Assembly (NCBI GenBank): GCA_964493265.1
Contig: CAZBLY010000007.1
Coordinates: 1-28,908, forward strand
Length of the DNA: 28,908 nucleotides
DNA from: DAOWHW01 sp964493265
GTDB lineage: Archaea; Nanobdellota; Nanobdellia; Pacearchaeales; UBA284
Direction: 5' to 3'
Position 1 is the first letter of the stretch, and each line of letters opens with the position of its first letter. Of this stretch, positions 15,270-22,113 are shown in pieces. A program made the position numbers and the translations under genes. The notes beneath the pieces were generated by a model. The model did no database searches, had not been told where the DNA came from, and was given only the letters and a program-made list of their open reading frames with translations.

Positions 15270-15881
15270 TTAGCTTTGTTTTTCAATCTTTCCATTAGGT
15301 TCTTTTTCAGAAAAAATTTGGGCTTGAAATTTAAAAATCTTGCATACTGGATTAAGCCATATTTCAGAAGGCAGACCAGCTTTAATACAAGTTCCACGCA
15401 AAAATTCAAGAACATTCCATTTTTGTTCTGGAGCAACTTGAGGCAACAATAAACCAGAATAATCAGAAAATTGAATAATCAAACCATCTCTGCCAATTTT
15501 AATTTCTTGTAAAATAGCCTGTCCTTTAATTTTAATTTCTTTTGGTTCTGTTAAAACTGAAATCTCAATAACAATTTTATCAAGATCTTTTTTATCTAAA
15601 GGAGCAAATCTTGGATCACTAAATGCTGCGTGTTTAGAAGATGCAACAACAGCTTCAGCAAGAATTTTTGTTGGATAAGGAAAACCTATACATCCTCGAA
15701 GTTCATGAGAAGGAAATTTATTTATTGTAACAAAAACCCCCAGTTTTTTATTAAATTCTTTTTTCTCATCTTCAAAATCAAATTTTTGACCAGAAAAATG
15801 GGATTCTATAGATTTCCTTGCTAATTTGATTAATCTTGTGTCTTGATCTAGATTTAACATTTTAAAATTAAGGTTTAGCAT
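15270..15881 (-). CDS. AMMECR1-domain protein
   Basis: The highly conserved family motif LRGCIG is at residues 61-66, followed by the typical SSKHAAFSDPRFAPL segment (about 82-96) and IEISVLTEP (about 105-113). The domain is shared by archaea, bacteria and eukaryotes and fills nearly the whole protein. Its biochemical role is not established. In many archaea it is linked to MEMO1-type or radical SAM genes, which are absent here. The ATG overlaps the end of the upstream secreted-protein gene by seven bases, so the two are co-transcribed; a second in-frame ATG at codon 8 is an alternative start. Confidence 0.9.
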   Translation of the reverse strand: MLNLNFKMLNLDQDTRLIKLARKSIESHFSGQKFDFEDEKKEFNKKLGVFVTINKFPSHELRGCIGFPYPTKILAEAVVASSKHAAFSDPRFAPLDKKDLDKIVIEISVLTEPKEIKIKGQAILQEIKIGRDGLIIQFSDYSGLLLPQVAPEQKWNVLEFLRGTCIKAGLPSEIWLNPVCKIFKFQAQIFSEKEPNGKIEKQS

Positions 15882-16420
15882 ATTGATGGTTCTGTTAAGC
15901 AGGAAAAGCAGGTTTCTCTTACCCTTTCATTTTCATATCTATTACATCTATCTTCAGACATTTCCCAAAATTTTTCTTCTTCTTGCTTAGTCATAACTAC
16001 ATTTTCTATAGTATCTTCCCAGAATGGACCAACAGCAGACCTATAAAAATGAAAAATAGGACCTTCACTAACAAGAACCAACTCTTCTGATTTTCTTATA
16101 TATGTGGTAGGATAATCATAAGTATTGCAAAAATCATGTCTACATATTGTTATCTTATTTCCTTCTATTTCTACATCACTAACTCCGGAGCCTAAAAAAG
16201 CCGGTTTACATTCAACTATAAATTTAGTTCCAAAATCTTTTAAATTACATTCACTTTTATTTAAAACAGGATAATCTGCAATAAGTTCGTCTACTTGTGT
16301 TTGTACTTGTACTTTTTCTGCAGCAAGATCTTTAGTTCTAAGAAAAACAAAATAAACTAACAAAAATATAACTATCACTGCTAAGATTATTATAATAATT
16401 AGATAGTTTTTCCCTTTCAT
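15875..16420 (-). CDS. Membrane-anchored extracytoplasmic protein, unknown
   Basis: A single strong membrane segment (about residues 5-27, almost all Ile/Val/Leu) anchors a roughly 150-residue outer domain. The domain has nine cysteines; three lie in the ICRHDFCNTYDYP region and its flank, and three more in the tail RETCFSCLTEPSIC. They probably form disulfides. I do not recognise the fold. Its TATA box (GTTTAAATAA, read on the minus strand, about 16444-16453) is some 29 bases from the ATG, only 22 bases from the assembly gap. It overlaps the AMMECR1 gene by seven bases, an arrangement without an obvious functional explanation. Confidence 0.7.
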   Translation of the reverse strand: MKGKNYLIIIIILAVIVIFLLVYFVFLRTKDLAAEKVQVQTQVDELIADYPVLNKSECNLKDFGTKFIVECKPAFLGSGVSDVEIEGNKITICRHDFCNTYDYPTTYIRKSEELVLVSEGPIFHFYRSAVGPFWEDTIENVVMTKQEEEKFWEMSEDRCNRYENERVRETCFSCLTEPSIC

Positions 16421-16475
16421 TTATTATTAAAAATTTTTAGAATTATTTAAACATTTCTAAAAAATGCCCCTGCCG

Positions 16476-16575
16476 NNNNNNNNNNNNNNNNNNNNNNNNN
16501 NNNNNNNNNNNNNNNNNNNNNNNNNNNNNNNNNNNNNNNNNNNNNNNNNNNNNNNNNNNNNNNNNNNNNNNNNNN
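16476..16575. other. Assembly gap, 100 N
   Basis: Exactly 100 undetermined bases mark a scaffold join of unspecified length. The 13 bases AATGCCCCTGCCG occur immediately before and immediately after the gap, so the flanking contigs probably overlap there (see findings). Two open frames running through the Ns are artefacts. Confidence 0.97.
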
Positions 16576-16577
16576 AA

Positions 16578-16650
16578 TGCCCCTGCCGAGATTCGAACTC
16601 GGGTCAGAGCCTCGAAAGGGCACGATGCTTGGCCGCTACACCACAGGGGC
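16578..16650 (-). tRNA. tRNA-Glu (UUC)
   Basis: On the minus strand the 73-base sequence folds into a cloverleaf: acceptor GCCCCTG/CAGGGGC with discriminator A, a three-pair D stem, anticodon loop CTTTCGA with anticodon TTC, and T arm CCGAG-TTCGAAT-CTCGG. The anticodon stem GTGCC/GGCTC contains a T-T mismatch at the second pair. A TATA box sits 27 bases upstream, and the contig on the other side of the gap supplies TTTTTT directly after the tRNA end. Confidence 0.92.
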
Positions 16651-16672
16651 ATAGTTATGTTAGAAAAACAGA

Positions 16673-16682
16673 GTTTAAAAAC
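16673..16682 (-). promoter_or_regulatory. TATA box for tRNA-Glu
   Basis: GTTTTTAAAC on the minus strand is centred 27 bases before the tRNA 5' end at 16650. It overlaps the last bases upstream of the HD-GYP stop region. Confidence 0.55.
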
Positions 16683-16683
16683 A

Positions 16684-17319
16684 TTATTTAGGAATAGAAA
16701 ATAATTTGCTATTTTTTTCAAATGCTCTAACAGAAACATCAACCAATTCAGGATCATACCATTTATTCCTTAATTCTATTAATTCCCCTATAATTCGTTC
16801 AAGATTTTTTGTTTCTTCATAAGGTCTAAAACCATTCATTGCTGCAACAGAATCAGCAATTCTTAGGATTCTTGCTTCAAAAGGAATTTCGTGGGCTTTT
16901 GCTCTATAAGGATAACCAGAACCATCCCAGTTTTCATGATGATATAAAACACCATTTAATACTATTCGATAATTTAATTCTGGCTGTTCTTTTTTAATAT
17001 AATCATAACCATCTTTTGGATGTTTTTTAACTTGTTCAAATTCTTCTGGTGTTAATTTTTCTTTTTTAGCTATAATCTTAGGATCACATTTAATCTTTCC
17101 AATATCATGTGCTAAAGCAGCAATTTTAAGTAAATAGAAAAATTCATTTTTTTCAGTAAATCCCCTTTCTCTTAGAATTAAAGTAGTATATTTTTCAACA
17201 GAAAAAAGGTGCCTTGAAAAATTTTCATCTGGTATTTTTTGTTGAAGAAATATGGGCAGATTTATTTTAAGAAAATTCTCATAATGATACTTAAGATATT
17301 TTACTTTATCTATTTCCAT
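16684..17319 (-). CDS. HD-GYP-type HD-domain phosphohydrolase
   Basis: A single-domain protein of the HD superfamily with the features of the HD-GYP branch: H37, the HD pair in HDIGK (71-75), a KKHP histidine at 100, HHENWDGSGYP (127-137), and RILRIADSVAAMNGFRPYEE (150-169) ending in the typical RPY. HD-GYP enzymes degrade cyclic-di-GMP and related cyclic dinucleotides, but this protein has no receiver or sensor domain and lies in an archaeon, where the substrate may differ. Expected metal ligands are all present, so it should be active. An AGGGA ribosome site precedes the ATG. It sits between tRNA-Glu and tRNA-Ile with no partner gene. Confidence 0.88.
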   Translation of the reverse strand: MEIDKVKYLKYHYENFLKINLPIFLQQKIPDENFSRHLFSVEKYTTLILRERGFTEKNEFFYLLKIAALAHDIGKIKCDPKIIAKKEKLTPEEFEQVKKHPKDGYDYIKKEQPELNYRIVLNGVLYHHENWDGSGYPYRAKAHEIPFEARILRIADSVAAMNGFRPYEETKNLERIIGELIELRNKWYDPELVDVSVRAFEKNSKLFSIPK

Positions 17320-17383
17320 TTTCCCTTAGCCAGAAAAACAAAGAAAAAACCATATATAAATTTTATTATTATAAGATGACAAA

Positions 17384-17423
17384 AATAAAAAAATAAAAAA
17401 CAAAAAAAATCAAAAGAAAAGAA
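17384..17423 (-). terminator. Oligo-T run after tRNA-Ile
   Basis: Immediately downstream of the tRNA on the minus strand are several T-runs (TTTTCTTTTG, T8, T6), the usual archaeal terminator form. The tract may also sit in the promoter area of the HD-GYP gene. Confidence 0.5.
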
Positions 17424-17540
17424 TGGGCCCGTTGGGATTTGAACCCAAGACCCCTGGCTTTCTTAGAGTTAAAACAATCTTCTTGAATGGATTGCGGCCA
17501 TATAAGACCAGTGCTCTAAACCAGACTGAGCTACGGACCC
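17424..17540 (-). tRNA. tRNA-Ile (UAU) with a 41-base intron
   Basis: The minus strand gives acceptor GGGTCCG/CGGGCCC with discriminator A, D arm GCTC/GAGC, anticodon stem CTGGT/GCCAG and T arm TTGGG-TTCAAAT-CCCAA. The anticodon loop is CTTATA-A with anticodon TAT once the intron is removed at the canonical 37/38 site (exons 17501-17540 and 17424-17459). The intron (17460-17500) forms a bulge-helix-bulge: CTTA pairs with TAAG as the four-pair core, flanked by three-base bulges TAT and AAA with cuts after the second base of each, plus an inner CAATC/GATTG hairpin. The mature tRNA has 76 bases and would read AUA. Confidence 0.88.
17460..17500 (-). other. tRNA-Ile intron
   Basis: 41 bases between tRNA positions 37 and 38, bounded by a standard bulge-helix-bulge that the archaeal splicing endonuclease recognises. 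It contains a five-pair hairpin CAATC/GATTG and no other feature. Confidence 0.8.
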
Positions 17541-17559
17541 AATTAAAAGAAGTTTTTTT

Positions 17560-17570
17560 ATTTTTTAAAT
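17560..17570 (-). promoter_or_regulatory. TATA box for tRNA-Ile
   Basis: ATTTAAAAAAT on the minus strand is centred 26 bases before the tRNA 5' end at 17540, in the short gap after the MFS gene. Confidence 0.55.
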
Positions 17571-17574
17571 CTTA

Positions 17575-18732
17575 TTAAATCTTTTTTTTAAGAGATGAAA
17601 AAATAAGGATAAATAAAGACCCTATTGCTCCAAAAATAAATACAAGTTTTAAATTAGCAAAAAAGAAGAAGAACAATAATAACAATGTTAAAGAGGCGCG
17701 TATAGTTGTTTCACGAATAAATATTATCTCTGCTATATGTTTTCTTTTTGCAATATCATAATTAATAGCATCAAAAGCAGGCCCTCCACCTGATGCTGGG
17801 GCAGTTATTCCGAGAAAAATATTTATGCCAAGAATATGAAAAGTTGTTTTAACAAAAATTATAATGAACCACATAATAGAAGAAAGAAACGAACCCATCC
17901 CTAAAATTTTATCTTTACCAAATTTGTCTGATAATTTTCCAACAAAAAAAGTGGAGATTATTCCTGTAAACAAAGCCACGGTTGTTAAAGCACCAACATT
18001 CAAATATGTTTTAATAATCATAAACATAAATAAAGGCCAAATAAGAGCTGAAGCCAAAGTCATACCAAAACCAACAAAACCAATAATTCCTTTTGGCCCT
18101 AATTTTTTTAGAACAATCTTAATCTGTTTAAATGAAAAACTTTTATGAATATAAGTTTCTTTTGACATAAATAAAGGAATTGTTGCAATTAATAATATTA
18201 CAGAAACTAAAATAAATAAAAAATTAAAATTTAAATATAATAAAATTAAGCCCCCTATAACAGGGCCTAAAACAGCAAGAATTAAAGAAAGAATCATACA
18301 ACCACTAATTTGTTGTGTTCTAATTTTTTTTGAACTGAATCTGGCAAAATCCAGATGGTAATTAATCCAAAACATAGAACCGTGGATTCCCCCAATTATT
18401 GGTGTAAGATAAAAAAATCCCTTTAATGAAATAAATTGTAACATAAAATAAAATGCAATTAAAAAAGGCATTGAAATAAGAATACTATGTTTAATTCCTA
18501 TTTTTGTTGAAAGTTTGGTTGCAAAAAAGGAAAAAAAAGCAAATGCGGCAGATAAGATGGCAAAAAACAAAAAGATTTCATTTAAAGAAAAACCTTTTTG
18601 AAATAAATAAATTGGGATGAAAATAGCAATTAAAGCCAATGCAAAAGATTTTAGGGCTACTGTAATATAAATTTCACTGAGTTCACGATTCAAAAAATAA
18701 TGAAAAAAACTATGATGATTTGCATGCGGCAT
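17575..18732 (-). CDS. Major facilitator superfamily transporter
   Basis: A 385-residue polytopic membrane protein with about 11-12 hydrophobic helices arranged as two halves. MFS hallmarks are the loop after the second helix (FATKLSTKIGIKHSILISM) and its counterpart in the second half (FFVGKLSDKFGKDKILGMGS), the latter a good G-x-L-x-D-x-x-G-x-x motif. A central charged loop (FMSKETYIHKSFSFKQIKIV) separates the halves. The N-terminus is His-rich (MPHANHHSFFH). Substrate is not evident; drug and sugar efflux-type members share this level of similarity. A GAGGG ribosome site lies in a long purine-rich leader, divergent from ychF. Confidence 0.85.
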   Translation of the reverse strand: MPHANHHSFFHYFLNRELSEIYITVALKSFALALIAIFIPIYLFQKGFSLNEIFLFFAILSAAFAFFSFFATKLSTKIGIKHSILISMPFLIAFYFMLQFISLKGFFYLTPIIGGIHGSMFWINYHLDFARFSSKKIRTQQISGCMILSLILAVLGPVIGGLILLYLNFNFLFILVSVILLIATIPLFMSKETYIHKSFSFKQIKIVLKKLGPKGIIGFVGFGMTLASALIWPLFMFMIIKTYLNVGALTTVALFTGIISTFFVGKLSDKFGKDKILGMGSFLSSIMWFIIIFVKTTFHILGINIFLGITAPASGGGPAFDAINYDIAKRKHIAEIIFIRETTIRASLTLLLLFFFFFANLKLVFIFGAIGSLFILIFSSLKKKI

Positions 18733-18808
18733 TTGTTTCCCTCTTTTCTCTCTTTTTTTCTTTCTCTTTTCTTTCTCTTTTAACTTATAATATTAGAGCA
18801 TTATAGTA

Positions 18809-18820
18809 ATATTTAAATTT
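18809..18820 (+). promoter_or_regulatory. TATA box for ychF
   Basis: ATATTTAAATTT is centred about 26-27 bases before the ATG at 18841, consistent with a leaderless mRNA. Confidence 0.6.
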
Positions 18821-18840
18821 ATTCTATTATTAAGTTCATT

Positions 18841-20031
18841 ATGTTAATAGGTATTGTAGGAAAACCAAATGTTGGAAAAAGCACTTTTTTTAAAGCAGCG
18901 ACTTTGGCAGAAGTAGCCATAGCTCCTTATCCTTTTACAACTATAAAAGCTAATGAAGGTATTGGTTTCGTAAAAGTAAAATGTCCAGAACAAGAGCTTA
19001 AGCTGAAATGCAAGCCAAACCACGGTTTTTGTCTTAATGGTTGGAGATTTATTCCAATAAAACTCCTTGATGTTGCGGGATTGGTTCCAGGAGCCCACCA
19101 AGGAAAAGGTTTAGGAAATAAATTTCTAGATGATTTAAGGCAGGCCGATGTTCTTATTCATGTTATTGATATTAGTGGAACAACAAACGAAGAAGGCAAG
19201 CCAACAAAAGATTATGACCCTTCTTATGATATAAAATTTTTAGAAGATGAACTAGATAAATGGTTTTATAATATAATAAGTGAAAATTGGAAAAACCTTA
19301 TAAGAAAAATACGAACAACAGAAACTAAACCTGTTGAAGTTCTTGCTGAACAATTTTCTGGTCTTAAAATTAATGAAGAAATGATAAAAGAAACCATTAG
19401 AAATCTTAATCTAAATGAAAAGTTCAGTGAATGGACAGATGACCAGCTTTTAAATTTTGTAAGAAAACTTAGAATATTAAGCAAGCCAATGATAATAGCA
19501 ACTAATAAAATAGATATGCCTAATGCCCTAGATAATCACAGGAAATTGAGAGCAGATTTTCCCCAAGCACATATTGTCGGATGCTCAGCTGAATCTGAAT
19601 TAGCATTAAGAGAAGCTGCCAGAGATAAGAAAATAGATTATATTCCAGGAGAAAGAGATTTTAAAATAAAAACAGAAAATTTAAATGAAAAACAGAAGAA
19701 AGCTCTTGATTTTATAAAAAACAAAATTCTTACAAAATCTGCTGGAGGGACAGGAATTCAAAATTGTCTTAATAATGCAGTATTTGCTCTTCTCAAATAT
19801 ATTGTAGTTTATCCTGTTGAAAACGAAAACCATTTTACAGATAAAAATAATAATATCCTTCCAGATGCTTTGCTCATGCCAGAAGAATCAACAGCCTTAG
19901 ATTTAGCTTTTGCAATTCATACCGACATAGGTAATGCATTTATTTCTGCAATTGATGCTCGGACCCATAAAAGATTAGCAAAAGATTATAAATTAAAAGA
20001 TAATGATATAATAAGAATATTAACAAAATAA
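18841..20031 (+). CDS. ychF: YchF/OBG-family GTP- or ATP-binding protein
   Basis: A translation-associated P-loop NTPase that binds ribosomes. The P-loop GKPNVGKST (7-15) opens the protein and PYPFTTI (about 30-36) is switch I. DVAGLVPGAHQGKGLGN (about 78-94) is the G3/switch II region of the family. The nucleotide-specificity motif TNKID (about 221-225) is of the GTP-selecting NKxD form typical of the archaeal/eukaryotic branch. A family-specific coiled-coil/helical insert lies at about 135-215 and a TGS domain at about 315-396 (ALLMPEESTALDLAFAIHTD). Length 396 matches archaeal members. Short AT-rich direct repeats follow the stop. Confidence 0.93.
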   Translation: MLIGIVGKPNVGKSTFFKAATLAEVAIAPYPFTTIKANEGIGFVKVKCPEQELKLKCKPNHGFCLNGWRFIPIKLLDVAGLVPGAHQGKGLGNKFLDDLRQADVLIHVIDISGTTNEEGKPTKDYDPSYDIKFLEDELDKWFYNIISENWKNLIRKIRTTETKPVEVLAEQFSGLKINEEMIKETIRNLNLNEKFSEWTDDQLLNFVRKLRILSKPMIIATNKIDMPNALDNHRKLRADFPQAHIVGCSAESELALREAARDKKIDYIPGERDFKIKTENLNEKQKKALDFIKNKILTKSAGGTGIQNCLNNAVFALLKYIVVYPVENENHFTDKNNNILPDALLMPEESTALDLAFAIHTDIGNAFISAIDARTHKRLAKDYKLKDNDIIRILTK

Positions 20032-20072
20032 TAAAAAATATGATAATAAAAAATATGATAATAAAATATAAT
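20028..20072. repeat. 15-base tandem repeat downstream of ychF
   Basis: Two perfect copies of ATAATAAAAAATATG (20028-20042, 20043-20057) and a degenerate third copy fill the gap between ychF and the 20081 gene. They start inside the ychF stop codon and probably arose by slippage. Confidence 0.85.
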
Positions 20073-20080
20073 AATTTAAA

Positions 20081-20467
20081 ATGAGAAACAATAGTTTATC
20101 TTATTTATTATTAAATAATAATCTAAATAAAGCCAGAATAAATATAAAAAAATCAAAAAAAGAAGTACATATAAAAATACAAAAAGATAGTTTAGAAGAC
20201 CATTTAAGGATGTTAGATTTACTTGAAGAAACTGAAGATAAAGGTATAACTATTTATTCTGAAAAATATAATTACATGATTAAAAAAACAAGTTATAGTT
20301 TAGAAAAGCTAAGAGGTATGATCCATAGATTAGCTTTATATGCAAAAGGCAAGGAAGAAATTATGAATGGAAAACCAAGCGGCAAATATAAAAATAAAAA
20401 AACAAATATAAATACAAAAATATCTAATTATCAGATTCCTGTTGAAATAATAGAAAACATAGGATAA
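20081..20467 (+). CDS. Hypothetical protein, 128 aa, Lys/Asn-rich
   Basis: Unrecognised protein with unusually AT-driven residues (Lys, Asn, Ile, Tyr). The middle (about 38-90) suggests a beta strand followed by two helices (KIQKDSLEDHLRMLDLLEE and the KLRGMIHRLALYAKGKEE part). The ends look disordered. It follows ychF by 49 bases of tandem repeat and may be read through from it. Base composition is even more AT-rich than the neighbours, so it could be a recent or foreign gene or a fast-evolving one. Confidence that it is real is moderate: one clean frame, ATG after a TTTAAA box, no homology I can name. Confidence 0.5.
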   Translation: MRNNSLSYLLLNNNLNKARINIKKSKKEVHIKIQKDSLEDHLRMLDLLEETEDKGITIYSEKYNYMIKKTSYSLEKLRGMIHRLALYAKGKEEIMNGKPSGKYKNKKTNINTKISNYQIPVEIIENIG

Positions 20468-20486
20468 TAAAAAATATAATATTTTT

Positions 20487-20560
20487 AAAAAATAAGACAC
20501 CTCTTTTTACTCCCCCTTCTTCCCAGGCGAGTTGTTTTTGCCTTTTTTTCTCGGCTAACC
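20487..20560 (-). ncRNA. Candidate small RNA with its own promoter
   Basis: In the 209-base gap between two genes lies a patch much richer in G/C than its surroundings. On the minus strand a TATA box (20581-20590) is centred about 25 bases before the start GGTTAGCCGAG at 20560. About 70 bases later a TTATTTTTT run would end the transcript. The purine-rich RNA includes a GGGAAGAAGGGGGAG segment and can form a hairpin AGCCGAG/CTCGCCT with one C-C mismatch. No box C/D, H/ACA or tRNA features were found. There is no ORF. Confidence 0.45.
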
Positions 20561-20580
20561 TACTTTATTATGTTATGCTT

Positions 20581-20590
20581 GTATATAAAG
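20581..20590 (-). promoter_or_regulatory. TATA box for the candidate small RNA
   Basis: CTTTATATAC on the minus strand, positioned relative to the G-rich start at 20560 exactly as the TATA boxes of the tRNA genes in this window are to theirs. Confidence 0.45.
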
Positions 20591-20676
20591 ATTGTTTAAT
20601 AATAATATAACAAAGACAACATAAGGAATAAAATATAAGTAAAAAGAAAATGAGTTTTGTATTATCTATTATTTTA

Positions 20677-21120
20677 TCAAATCTTAAGGTGTGTTAAAAT
20701 TAAATTATGTGCTTTTGTTAGAATTTTCTTTAGTGCTTTATGTTTCATTAAAGATATTGCTTTTTCATAATCGCACCATTTAATATTTTCATGCTCATGA
20801 CTTATCTTAACATTCCAAGTATTTGTTTTAGCGAGAAGAAAAACATCATCTTTTTTAATAATATTGTCCTCATGTCTAAAAAAATAACTGCTTACTTCAC
20901 GAAAACCTGGAACAAAAACAATATCTCTTAAACCAGCTTCTTCAAGAGTTTCACGAAAAGCTGTCATCTCTTCATTTTCTCCTGGTTCAACTTTGCCTCT
21001 GACAAAACCCCAATAAAGAGGATATTTTACAAGAAGATATTCTGGCTTCTTTTTATTTATATTAAAAATAACAACCCCACAACTTAATCCATATTTTGTT
21101 CTTCTTCTTTTTATAGCCAT
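20677..21120 (-). CDS. Nudix hydrolase
   Basis: A 147-residue Nudix pyrophosphohydrolase. The Nudix box is complete: G42-x5-E48-x7-R56-E57-x2-E60-E61-x-G63-L64, within GKVEPGENEEMTAFRETLEE. The WGFVRGKVEPGE start of the box and the Lys-rich N-terminus (MAIKRRRTKYGLSCG) resemble the Ap4A hydrolase/NUDT2 subgroup, which cleaves dinucleoside tetraphosphates, but substrate cannot be fixed from sequence. The ATG is one base after the ligase stop; the two genes and the 88-aa gene upstream form one operon. Coupling of an AMP-releasing enzyme with a ligase-like nucleotidyltransferase is suggestive. Confidence 0.88.
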   Translation of the reverse strand: MAIKRRRTKYGLSCGVVIFNINKKKPEYLLVKYPLYWGFVRGKVEPGENEEMTAFRETLEEAGLRDIVFVPGFREVSSYFFRHEDNIIKKDDVFLLAKTNTWNVKISHEHENIKWCDYEKAISLMKHKALKKILTKAHNLILTHLKI

Positions 21121-21121
21121 T

Positions 21122-22108
21122 TTAAGATAAAAGAAAACAATTTGCCGGTTTCATATCAAATCTTAATCGCAAAAAACTAACACCTCTAAGTTGTTTTTCT
21201 TTTGTTAATTCAGAATAGCTTAGTTGAATAACAATTTCTGGTTTTATCCATATAATATTTTTATCATCAATTTTATTTTTTTCACCTTCATTAAGACAAG
21301 ATCTTTCTATGACGAGTTTTTTCATTCTTTTTGTTAATTTTTTAAGCATTCTTTTATTAAAATTAGTTTCTATATCTTTTAACTTCCCAACATAAACAAA
21401 ACCCATTTTTTCCGGAACACAAGATGCTAAAATAGCACTTTCAAAATATTTTTCTTGTTTTTCCTCTAATTTTTTTGTGAAACCAACAATTATGGCATTG
21501 GCTGTATTAAGATTTTTTATTTTTAACCATGACCAGCTTTTTTTGCCTTGTTGATATCTTGAGTTTATTTCTTTTGCCATTATTCCCTCTATTTTTTGCT
21601 CCTGAACCTGTTTCCATAAATCTTTTCCTTTTGTTAAATGCGGAAGAAAGGAAATAATAAAACTACTTGTTATTAGCCCCTCTAAAATTCTTTTTCTATC
21701 TCCTAAAAATTTTTCTGTAAGGACTTCCCCGTCTTTCTCAAGTATATCAAAAACAAATACTTTTGCTGGCAGGGTTTTGCTTTTTGAATCAATTGCTATT
21801 TTGTTGTTGAGCTGTTCTCTTTCCTGAAGAAGTTTAGCATCTGGTATGCTTTCCTCTCCAAGAACAACCAATTCAGCATCAAGAACACAGGATTCTGTCT
21901 TAATATATCTTGGAATATCAAGAAGTTCAGGATACTTAAAAATTATGTCATTTCCTAAAGCATTAATAATTTCAATGTCATTTCCTTCTTTATAAATTAA
22001 AACTCTTGTTCCATCAAAAAATGGCTCAAAAATAAAACCAACAAGGCTCTTTCTATTAAGAATATCTCTATCTCCTAACTTACTCAACATAAATTGATAT
22101 TTATTCAT
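21122..22108 (-). CDS. ATP-dependent DNA ligase-like protein, motif I lysine missing
   Basis: The protein has the two-domain core of small (LigD-like) ATP-dependent DNA ligases: adenylation domain about 1-200 and OB domain about 203-328. Motif III LDAEL (76-80), IIIa FVFDIL (118-123), IV EGIMAKE (174-180) and V WSWLKIKN (192-199) are intact, and the C-terminal SYSELTKEKQLRGVSFLRLR block is typical. Motif I should read E-P-K-x-DG-x-R, but reads E28-P-F30-F-D-G-T-R35; Phe replaces the lysine that takes AMP. The codons are TTT TTT, so one base change does not restore Lys. It lacks the N-terminal DNA-binding domain of replicative archaeal ligases. It may be inactive in self-adenylation, regulatory, or able to use AMP from elsewhere. 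Confidence 0.88.
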   Translation of the reverse strand: MNKYQFMLSKLGDRDILNRKSLVGFIFEPFFDGTRVLIYKEGNDIEIINALGNDIIFKYPELLDIPRYIKTESCVLDAELVVLGEESIPDAKLLQEREQLNNKIAIDSKSKTLPAKVFVFDILEKDGEVLTEKFLGDRKRILEGLITSSFIISFLPHLTKGKDLWKQVQEQKIEGIMAKEINSRYQQGKKSWSWLKIKNLNTANAIIVGFTKKLEEKQEKYFESAILASCVPEKMGFVYVGKLKDIETNFNKRMLKKLTKRMKKLVIERSCLNEGEKNKIDDKNIIWIKPEIVIQLSYSELTKEKQLRGVSFLRLRFDMKPANCFLLS

Positions 22109-22113
22109 TTTAT

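Noticed and set aside
16443..16757. Minus and plus open frames running through the N gap
   Set aside because: They exist only because Ns translate as X; the region holds tRNA-Glu and a scaffold join.
18733..18782. Pyrimidine tract before the MFS gene considered as a terminator for ychF or an ncRNA
   Set aside because: It is the purine-rich 5' leader of the MFS gene on the minus strand with a GAGGG ribosome site; ychF runs away from it.
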